From Flavobacterium tyrosinilyticum (GTDB lineage: Bacteria > Bacteroidota > Bacteroidia > Flavobacteriales > Flavobacteriaceae): a DNA stretch of 64,000 nt. Made by a program: the position numbers and the translations under genes. How positions within the stretch are numbered: position 1 is the first letter of the stretch; each line of letters starts with the position of its first letter. Below, in pieces: positions 58,383 to 64,000 of this stretch. Below the pieces are notes generated by a model that had not been told where the DNA came from, did not search any database, and saw only the letters and a list, made by a program, of their open reading frames with translations. Location: assembly GCF_023656565.1 (NCBI RefSeq), contig NZ_JAMOKG010000003.1, positions 1,269,205 through 1,333,204 of the forward strand, written 5' to 3'.

Positions 58383-58422
58383 CGCCAAATTTTAAAATAG
58401 TGAGCATTTTATTTTTTCAATT

Positions 58423-59871
58423 ATGAGTAACAAATCATTGTACCAAAAAGAGGTATCCTTACAAGTCGACCGAAGAAAAGCAGGTGTCGAATTAATTAAA
58501 GTCATAAGCGATTTATGGTATGACAAATCAATCGAGATGGTTTTATTCAAAAATCAATTATTGGATAAAAACGTTAGCGATATTATCAATCTTCATCAAT
58601 ACGCTGGTGAATTTGTTGGAAAACCAATTACAATATTCGATTCTGTCGAGATTGCAAAAGTGGTTTTATCATTAGATCTTCCGCCAGCAAAAATAGATCT
58701 AGGAAAACTAACTTACGAGTATCGTTTAGAAGATGAAAAATATCCCGATGCAAGATATTTTGTTATTGATAAGCTGAAAAAAGCAAAATCTTCAAAAGAA
58801 ATCAAACCAAAAGATGTTGTTTTATATGGCTTTGGAAGAATTGGACGTTTATTGGCAAGAGAGCTAATGTCGAAAACAGGTAAAGGAAATCAGTTACGAT
58901 TAAGAGCAATTGTTACCCGTGACAAAAATGACGCATCAAGCTTAGAGAAACGAGCTTCTCTATTACGATACGACTCCATTCACGGAGATTTCCAAGGATC
59001 AGTAATAGCCGACGCTAAAAATAATGCCTTAATTATAAACGGAACAACCGTTCATATCATTACTGCCAATTCACCTGAAGAAATTGATTATACCGCATAC
59101 GGAATTAATGACGCTTTAGTTATTGATAATACTGGCGCATTTACAACAGAAGAAGCATTAAAAAGACATTTAACCTCAAACGGAGCAAATAAAGTTTTGT
59201 TAACTGCTCCAGGAAAAGGTGTTCCAAATATTGTACATGGTGTTAATCATAACGATTTTAATCCTGATGAAGTAAATATTTTCTCTGCTGCATCTTGTAC
59301 AACAAACGCCATAACTCCAATTTTAAAAGTAGTTGAAGAAACTCTTGGAGTTGTAAAAGGACATTTAGAAACCATTCACGCCTATACCAACGACCAGAAC
59401 TTGGTTGACAATATGCATAGAAAATACCGTCGCGGAAGAGCTGCTGCTTTAAATATGGTAATTACTGAAACTGGTGCAGGAAGCGCAGTAGCAAAAGCAT
59501 TACCGTCGTTAGAAGGCAAATTAACATCGAATGCGATTCGTGTTCCTGTTCCTAATGGATCACTTGTTGTTTTAAATTTAGAAGTTAAAAAACCTACATC
59601 TATTACGGCAATCAATAAAATCATGAAGAAGTATGCCCTCGAAGGAGAACTGGTAGAGCAAATAAAATATTCTTTGAATAACGAATTGGTTTCGTCTGAC
59701 ATAGTAGGAACTTCTGCACCATCTATTTATGACAGTAATGCAACAATTGTTTCAAAAGATGGAAAAAACATTGTACTGTATATTTGGTACGATAACGAAT
59801 ATGGTTACAGTCATCAAGTAATTCGTTTAGCAAAATATATTGCCAAAGTAAGACGTTATACTTATTATTAA
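58423..59871 (+). CDS. glyceraldehyde-3-phosphate dehydrogenase, long N-terminal form
   Basis: Glycolytic/gluconeogenic NAD(P)-dependent enzyme. The core runs from about residue 128: NAD motif GFGRIGR (136-142), catalytic Cys292 in SAASCTTNAITP, and IHAYTNDQN. About 127 residues precede it (total 482, versus about 335 in the usual enzyme); this extension is helical in appearance and I recognise no domain in it. The RDKND strand-2 region suggests the cofactor may be NADP. A promoter precedes the gene and a terminator follows, converging with lrp. Possibly a second, gluconeogenic GAPDH. Confidence 0.92.
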   Translation: MSNKSLYQKEVSLQVDRRKAGVELIKVISDLWYDKSIEMVLFKNQLLDKNVSDIINLHQYAGEFVGKPITIFDSVEIAKVVLSLDLPPAKIDLGKLTYEYRLEDEKYPDARYFVIDKLKKAKSSKEIKPKDVVLYGFGRIGRLLARELMSKTGKGNQLRLRAIVTRDKNDASSLEKRASLLRYDSIHGDFQGSVIADAKNNALIINGTTVHIITANSPEEIDYTAYGINDALVIDNTGAFTTEEALKRHLTSNGANKVLLTAPGKGVPNIVHGVNHNDFNPDEVNIFSAASCTTNAITPILKVVEETLGVVKGHLETIHAYTNDQNLVDNMHRKYRRGRAAALNMVITETGAGSAVAKALPSLEGKLTSNAIRVPVPNGSLVVLNLEVKKPTSITAINKIMKKYALEGELVEQIKYSLNNELVSSDIVGTSAPSIYDSNATIVSKDGKNIVLYIWYDNEYGYSHQVIRLAKYIAKVRRYTYY

Positions 59872-59896
59872 TTCAACCAAACTAACTTTTTTTCTT

Positions 59897-59928
59897 AAAA
59901 CCATCAGGATTTTCTTGATGGTTTTTTG
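59897..59928. terminator. terminator between GAPDH and lrp genes
   Basis: AAAACCATCA (59897-59906) / TGATGGTTTT (59916-59925), perfect 10-bp stem, then T-run. Confidence 0.8.
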
Positions 59929-59935
59929 TTTTGGT

Positions 59936-60394
59936 TTAAATAGGAAGAACAGTAGTACTCTTTACTTCTGAAATTACAAAAACGGTATTTATTAGTGAAA
60001 CCTCAGGCAATATTGATAATTTTTTCTGGTGAAAATGATGGTAACTTTCCATGTCTGGAATTATGATTTTCAGCATATAATCGAAGTTTCCTGAAACATA
60101 ATTGCATTCTACAACCTCGGGCAAATTCAAAATAGACTGATTAAATCCTTCCGAAGTATCATAAGTCTGTTTTGTCAGTGTAACTTGACAATAAACCGTC
60201 AAATTATTTCCAAGTTTTTTTTTATCTAAAAGCGTCACATATTTCTCTATAATGCCATCTTTTTCAAGACGTTTCACCCGATCATGAACAGGTGTTAAAG
60301 ACAAATTTATTTTGTTTGCGATGTCTTTTAAAGTGTAGTGCGCATCTTCCTGTAACAGACGTAGGATTTTTTTGTCAATTTCATCTAAAGCCAT
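59936..60394 (-). CDS. Lrp/AsnC-family transcriptional regulator
   Basis: A 152-residue regulator: N-terminal helix-turn-helix (EIDKKILRLLQEDAHYTLKDIANKINLSLTPVHDRVKRLEKDGIIE), then the RAM effector domain (VEGFNQSILNLPEVVECNYVSGNFDYMLKI region). Divergent from alanine dehydrogenase; a site fitting the E. coli Lrp consensus lies between them. Likely effector alanine or another amino acid, by analogy. AACGAAAACGTT (60395-60406) touches its start codon. Confidence 0.92.
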   Translation of the reverse strand: MALDEIDKKILRLLQEDAHYTLKDIANKINLSLTPVHDRVKRLEKDGIIEKYVTLLDKKKLGNNLTVYCQVTLTKQTYDTSEGFNQSILNLPEVVECNYVSGNFDYMLKIIIPDMESYHHFHQKKLSILPEVSLINTVFVISEVKSTTVLPI

Positions 60395-60467
60395 AACGAA
60401 AACGTTTTATTAAAATTAGTCCGATTTAGTCTTTTTTTCTTTTTAAAGAATAAAATCTGCCTCTAAA

Positions 60468-60482
60468 CAGAATATTTTTCTG
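60468..60482. promoter_or_regulatory. Lrp-type operator
   Basis: CAGAATATTTTTCTG is a CAGAA-N5-TTCTG palindrome that fits the E. coli Lrp consensus YAGHAWATTWTDCTR at all 15 positions. It lies 69 bases upstream of the ald -7 box and 74 from the lrp start. Confidence 0.7.
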
Positions 60483-60550
60483 TAAAAGTAAAAAATAAAA
60501 TAATATTTTCTTATTTATTATGCATTAAACCATAATTTATTCTCTATCTG

Positions 60551-60558
60551 TAGATTTG
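60551..60558 (+). promoter_or_regulatory. -7 promoter element of ald
   Basis: TAGATTTG, full TAnnTTTG match, 37 bases before the start codon. Confidence 0.55.
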
Positions 60559-60595
60559 TAAAACAATTTCAATAAAAACAAAAAAATATAACAAA

Positions 60596-61714
60596 ATGAT
60601 AATAGGTGTTCCTAAAGAAATAAAAAATAATGAAAACAGAGTTGCCTTAACTCCTGCAGGTGTTTCTGAAATGAAAAAACACGGACATACAGTTTATGTT
60701 CAATCTACTGCTGGATTAGGAAGCGGTTTTGCTGATGCAGAATATGCTGAAGCTGGTGCAGTTGTTTTACCAACTATCGAAGAAGTTTACGCTATCGCTG
60801 AAATGATCATCAAAGTAAAAGAGCCAATTGCTTCTGAATATCCATTGATCAAAAAAGATCAATTATTATTTACTTACTTTCACTTTGCTTCTTCAGAAGA
60901 ATTAACTCATGCAATGTTAGAAAAAGGAGCTATATGTTTAGCTTACGAAACTGTAGAAAAAACAGACAGAAGCTTACCATTATTAGTTCCAATGTCTGAA
61001 GTTGCTGGTCGTATGGCAATCCAACAAGGAGCAAAATACCTTGAAAAACCATTAAAAGGAAGAGGAATTCTTTTAGGAGGTGTTCCAGGTGTTCCACCAG
61101 CAAAAGTATTAGTTTTAGGTGGAGGAATCGTAGGAACTCAAGCTGCTAAAATGGCTGCTGGATTAGGTGCTCAAGTTACTATTATGGACTTAAGTTTACC
61201 ACGTTTACGTCAATTGGATGATATCATGCCTGCGAACGTAAATACAGAAATGTCTAACCACTACAATATCACAAGAGCAATTAAAGATGCTGACTTAATT
61301 GTTGGAGCAGTTTTAATTCCAGGAGCAAAAGCACCTCACTTAATTACTCGTGATATGCTTAAATTAATGCGTCCAGGAACTGTTGTTGTTGACGTAGCGG
61401 TAGACCAAGGTGGATGTATTGAAACTTGTACTCCAACAACTCACGAAAACCCAACTTTCATTATTGACGATATCGTTCACTACTGTGTAGCTAATATGCC
61501 AGGAGCTGTACCTTACACTTCTACTTTAGCTTTAACAAACGCAACTTTACCATATGCTGTACAATTAGCAAACAAAGGATGGGAGAAAGCTTGTGCAGAA
61601 AATGAAGAATTAAATAAAGGATTAAACGTAGCAAATGGAAAAATCCTTTACAAAGGAGTTGCAGAAGCTTGGAATTTACCTTTTAACGAAGAAATAGTAT
61701 TAGCAAACGCATAG
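60596..61714 (+). CDS. ald: alanine dehydrogenase
   Basis: NAD-dependent oxidative deamination of L-alanine to pyruvate and ammonium, or the reverse. 372 residues: N-terminal MIIGVPKEIKNNENRVALTPAGV with substrate Arg and Lys, YETVEKTDRSLPLLVPMSEVAGRMA, the NAD motif LVLGGGIVGTQAAKMAAGLGA, and the catalytic-site region HYCVANMPGAVPYTST. Divergent from an Lrp-type gene that probably controls it. A strong terminator follows. Confidence 0.96.
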   Translation: MIIGVPKEIKNNENRVALTPAGVSEMKKHGHTVYVQSTAGLGSGFADAEYAEAGAVVLPTIEEVYAIAEMIIKVKEPIASEYPLIKKDQLLFTYFHFASSEELTHAMLEKGAICLAYETVEKTDRSLPLLVPMSEVAGRMAIQQGAKYLEKPLKGRGILLGGVPGVPPAKVLVLGGGIVGTQAAKMAAGLGAQVTIMDLSLPRLRQLDDIMPANVNTEMSNHYNITRAIKDADLIVGAVLIPGAKAPHLITRDMLKLMRPGTVVVDVAVDQGGCIETCTPTTHENPTFIIDDIVHYCVANMPGAVPYTSTLALTNATLPYAVQLANKGWEKACAENEELNKGLNVANGKILYKGVAEAWNLPFNEEIVLANA

Positions 61715-61752
61715 GCTAATACTTAAACAAGTGCTTACTAAGTCACTATTAC

Positions 61753-61787
61753 AAAAGGCTTTTCTTAATTGAAAAGCCTTTTTTTTA
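61753..61787 (+). terminator. terminator of ald
   Basis: AAAAGGCTTTTC (61753-61764) / GAAAAGCCTTTT (61771-61782), perfect 12-bp stem and T-run. Confidence 0.92.
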
Positions 61788-61797
61788 TACCATAAAA

Positions 61798-61820
61798 AAA
61801 CCTGTCATGAAGACAGGTTT
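61798..61820 (-). terminator. terminator of pafA
   Basis: AAACCTGTC (61798-61806) / GACAGGTTT (61812-61820); on the minus strand it is followed by T residues. Back-to-back with the ald terminator. Confidence 0.85.
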
Positions 61821-61837
61821 TCAAAATAATATTTATT

Positions 61838-63457
61838 CTATTTTTTACTATCCAGAACTTCAGTCATAACTTTCGCTTCTGTTCCATTTGGAAACGTAAC
61901 TTTAATTTTCTGCGCTATTGTCGGAGCAATCTCTGTAATAGCTTTTTTATCGTAAGATTCTCCTTTTTTAATGTGCCAACCATAAAAAATAGCAGGTACA
62001 TGTGTATCGTAGCTATAAATTGTTCCGTGTGATGTTCCTGTTGGTGTATATTCTATCATTCCAGGTTTATCTACAATAACTAAATCACCATTTTGTGTAA
62101 CATCATATCCTTTTGCTACAAAATTAAGAGCATAATCATTTCCAGCATTAGCTAAAATTTCCTCTTCCGTATAAACTTTTTTAACTTGCGGCTGAGTAAT
62201 TAAAAACTTTTTAAAAGCATCTTTAACTTTATCAAGATCCAATTTCTTATCCTTAATAATTTGCTTATTGAAGAACACATTAAAATTTGAATAATTTTGA
62301 ATCAAATCTACACCAAAAGTCTTAGTTGAAAATTCCTGTAAGCTTTTCTTAACCTCTTTAGACGGATAATTATCCACATTATACTTACGGTCTTTCAAAT
62401 AAATTACATTCTCAGCACCAGCATGATCAGCTGTTAAGAAAAGCAAATAATTTCCTTTACCAACCGTTTTATCAAGATAGGCTAAAAAATCAGCTATTGT
62501 TTGATCCAATCTCAAGTAAGTATCTTGAAGTTCCATAGATTTTGGCCCTAACAAGTGTCCAACGTAGTCTGTAGAAGAAAAACTTACAGTTAAAAAGTCT
62601 GTAACATTATCCTTTCCTAACTCTTCTTTTTCAATAGCTCTTTTTGCAAATTCAGCTAACAAATCATTTCCGAAAGGCGTAGCTTTAATAATACCAGCGT
62701 CATTTTTCTCATACATAGATTTTAAATCATATGGAAAAACTGGCGCAGCACTTCCATATAACTTCCCTTCATACGGATTATTATCTGGAAGACTTTCATT
62801 ATAAACAGAAGCTGGTTTGTATAAATCCCAACCCTTATTAATATATTTTAAATAGTTTTTTTCATTATTGAATTCGGTAACCCATTCAGGCAATTTCTCT
62901 CCATAAAAAGTACTAGAAATAAAAGATCCTGTTTTACTGTACCAAAATGCCCAATTTGCAAAGTGACCAGCAGGCAATATAGCTCCACGGTCTTTTAAAC
63001 TCATTCCAATAACTTTTCCAGTAAAATTAGTTGCCATTCTAACTTCATCAGTAATAGTTGTACTTTGAAGGTTTTTTGGAGACATAGCACCTTCTTCTGC
63101 TGTACCGTCACCTACTGTTTTAACACCCGCGTCATCAGTACAGTACATATCTTTACCAAGCGTTCTGCTAAACCATTCGTTACCTACAATTCCGTGAGTC
63201 GCTGGAGTTGTACCTGTGTAGATTGAAGCATGTCCAGGAGCAGTATAAGTTGGCATATAATTGTAATGCATATTCTGGAAAGTAAATCCATCATTCATTA
63301 GTCTTTTAAAGCCATTTGGAGAAAAATCATCTGAAAAACGATATAAATATTCCATTTTCATTTGATCGACAACTATACCCACCACTAACTTTGGACGTTG
63401 TTGTGCACTTAAGCCTGTTACAGCAAGAAGCGCTAACAATAAAATATTTTTCTTCAT
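61838..63457 (-). CDS. pafA: PafA-type periplasmic alkaline phosphatase
   Basis: Secreted phosphomonoesterase of the alkaline phosphatase superfamily, active on many substrates and used for phosphate supply in flavobacteria. 539 residues from the ATG at 63457, which exposes the signal peptide MKKNILLLALLAVTGLSAQQ; the longer frame (63502) would start upstream of the -7 box. Catalytic Thr72 (YTAPGH), Asn93 (GNEW), Lys155 and Arg157 (LKDRGAI) keep exactly the spacing of the Elizabethkingia PafA residues Thr79, Asn100, Lys162 and Arg164. Metal ligands include VVDQM and LTADHAG. No Pho-box known for this phylum can be checked. Confidence 0.94.
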   Translation of the reverse strand: MKKNILLLALLAVTGLSAQQRPKLVVGIVVDQMKMEYLYRFSDDFSPNGFKRLMNDGFTFQNMHYNYMPTYTAPGHASIYTGTTPATHGIVGNEWFSRTLGKDMYCTDDAGVKTVGDGTAEEGAMSPKNLQSTTITDEVRMATNFTGKVIGMSLKDRGAILPAGHFANWAFWYSKTGSFISSTFYGEKLPEWVTEFNNEKNYLKYINKGWDLYKPASVYNESLPDNNPYEGKLYGSAAPVFPYDLKSMYEKNDAGIIKATPFGNDLLAEFAKRAIEKEELGKDNVTDFLTVSFSSTDYVGHLLGPKSMELQDTYLRLDQTIADFLAYLDKTVGKGNYLLFLTADHAGAENVIYLKDRKYNVDNYPSKEVKKSLQEFSTKTFGVDLIQNYSNFNVFFNKQIIKDKKLDLDKVKDAFKKFLITQPQVKKVYTEEEILANAGNDYALNFVAKGYDVTQNGDLVIVDKPGMIEYTPTGTSHGTIYSYDTHVPAIFYGWHIKKGESYDKKAITEIAPTIAQKIKVTFPNGTEAKVMTEVLDSKK

Positions 63458-63479
63458 GTTTAAAAAGTAATTTAAACAG

Positions 63480-63487
63480 CAAAAATA
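63480..63487 (-). promoter_or_regulatory. -7 promoter element of pafA
   Basis: TATTTTTG on the minus strand, 23 bases upstream of the chosen start; it lies inside the longer frame and so supports the shorter one. Confidence 0.6.
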
Positions 63488-63576
63488 CTCATTCAAATCC
63501 AAAAAGTCTAAAGTATCAATATCTAACCGCCGATAATTGTCTATAATTTAACACTTATACGCACAAGGTTTCTAAT

Positions 63577-63730
63577 GTTAATGGCGTTTCCCTCCGGGCC
63601 GTGCTGTCCGCTGTATCTTTTGCGGATGGATGTTTAGGAAGAAAAGAAGCCCTGCGTGCCCCGCAAAAGGATGCCGCTCCCATCACTAACGCACCCCAAA
63701 ATCAATCAGAAGCTGCCATCCAATCATGGG
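63577..63730 (+). repeat. GC-rich block, weak copy 4 of the dispersed element
   Basis: This stretch is much richer in G+C than its surroundings. TATCTTTTGCGG (63614-63625) pairs with CCGCAAAAGGATG (63660-63672). CCGCT, TCTTTTG and CAAAAGGAT correspond to the inner part of the copy at 48780. No coding support. Confidence 0.45.
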
Positions 63731-63750
63731 GCAGTTTTGCAGACACTCTA

Positions 63751-63803
63751 AAAAGCAGAAAATCCCTTCCGATCTATCGGGAGGGATTCTTAAAGGAAAG
63801 GCG
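63751..63803 (-). repeat. duplicate of the 5S 3' end and terminator
   Basis: 53 bases that match 63833-63885 at 47 positions: hairpin AATCCCTTCCGAT / ATCGGGAGGGATT plus GGATTCTTAAAGGAAAGGCG. The following CTCCCGCACAGTTTGCA resembles the last part of the 5S gene (CTCCCACAAAACTGCA). Looks like a relic of a second 5S 3' end. Confidence 0.6.
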
Positions 63804-63835
63804 GAACTCCCGCACAGTTTGCATATTTTCCAAAA

Positions 63836-63870
63836 AGCAAAAAATCCCTCCCGATAAATCGGGAAGGATT
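63836..63870 (-). terminator. rRNA operon terminator
   Basis: AATCCCTCCCGAT (63843-63855) / ATCGGGAAGGATT (63858-63870), one wobble; on the minus strand a T-run follows. Directly downstream of the 5S gene. Confidence 0.9.
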
Positions 63871-63881
63871 CTTAAAAGAAA

Positions 63882-63986
63882 GGCGACGACATACTCTCCC
63901 ACAAAACTGCAGTACCATCTGCGCAGGCGGGCTTAACTTCTCTGTTCGGGATGGGAAGAGGTGAGCCCCGCCGCAATAACCACCTT
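63882..63986 (-). rRNA. rrf: 5S ribosomal RNA
   Basis: Read on the minus strand it begins near GGTGGTTATTGCGGCGG and contains the conserved CATCCCGAACAG, GAAGTTAAGCCC and GATGGTACTGC, ending GTCGTCGCC. Its two ends can pair as helix I. Ends are accurate to a few bases. The 23S gene should lie beyond the right edge, since 5S is last in the operon. Confidence 0.95.
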
Positions 63987-64000
63987 AAGAAGTTACAATT

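Noticed and set aside
63601..63936. Open frame of 111 codons at the right edge
   Set aside because: It runs across the GC-rich repeat, two terminators and the complement of 5S rRNA; not a gene.

Overview
The window is AT-rich chromosomal DNA from a Flavobacterium-like member of the Bacteroidota. The evidence is family content: SusC-type plug motifs, a MutA/MutB/MeaB methylmalonyl-CoA system, a PafA-type phosphatase, LytTR/LytS regulation and a DnaJ with a reduced zinc domain. Promoters have the Bacteroidota form (-7 TAnnTTTG, often with TTTG near -33), there are almost no Shine-Dalgarno sequences, and GTG/TTG starts occur. No prophage, insertion sequence, CRISPR array or transferred island is visible. 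This is mostly core chromosome with unusual intergenic DNA.

Layout. 1-907: 3' part of purB. 1.1-5.2 kb: CPA2 antiporter, 1-Cys peroxiredoxin, AEC transporter. 5.3-6.4 kb: Rrf2/YwnA-like regulator with an NAD(P)-binding oxidoreductase, sharing an operator-like dyad. 6.7-12.4 kb: meaB, LTA-synthase-like enzyme, small acidic protein, MATE pump, outer-membrane protein. 12.6-15.6 kb: outer-membrane protein, LytTR response regulator and LytS-type kinase, with one long motif shared upstream of the membrane-protein and kinase genes. 15.8-22.3 kb: PPK2, an unknown protein, then sigma factor, membrane anti-sigma candidate, plug-VWA protein and a scramblase/LURP-like protein. 22.4-34.8 kb: SDR, mtaB, GNAT, HAD, DUF2007, single-RecA helicase-like protein, sigma-54 activator without a DNA-binding domain, NatAB-type ABC exporter, dnaJ, grpE, tRNA-Trp. 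35-42.4 kb: hisS, MacB-type permease, prmC, ribD, HAD, YigZ, thioesterase. 42.6-48.7 kb: dnaA followed by a phosphatase, a tetrapyrrole-methylase-family enzyme, a TonB-C protein, an aminotransferase, a 2,4-dienoyl-CoA-reductase-like SDR and udk. 48.9-53 kb: FtsB/DivIC-like protein, mutA, an addiction-module-like small ORF, mutB. 53-63.5 kb: lysozyme-like protein, mltG, GNAT, dapF, a Do-like protease, a long GAPDH, a divergent lrp/ald pair, pafA. 63.9 kb to the end: 5S rRNA on the minus strand, the tail of an rRNA operon that continues past the window.

Functional links. MutA, MutB and MeaB form one B12-dependent pathway encoded at two loci. The DECR-like SDR fits fatty-acid oxidation. MltG, DapF and the lysozyme-like protein serve the cell wall. 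GrpE and DnaJ share a promoter. The Lrp-type regulator probably controls the divergent alanine dehydrogenase through a site that fits the E. coli Lrp consensus exactly.

The most unusual signals are: (i) intergenic regions built as long, often perfect inverted repeats whose arm words differ from site to site; (ii) a dispersed element of about 120-140 bp seen three or four times; (iii) a 21-bp-spaced direct-repeat motif in front of the LytS gene and a nearby outer-membrane gene; (iv) a sigma/anti-sigma/VWA locus in which two proteins carry SusC-like plug motifs without a barrel.
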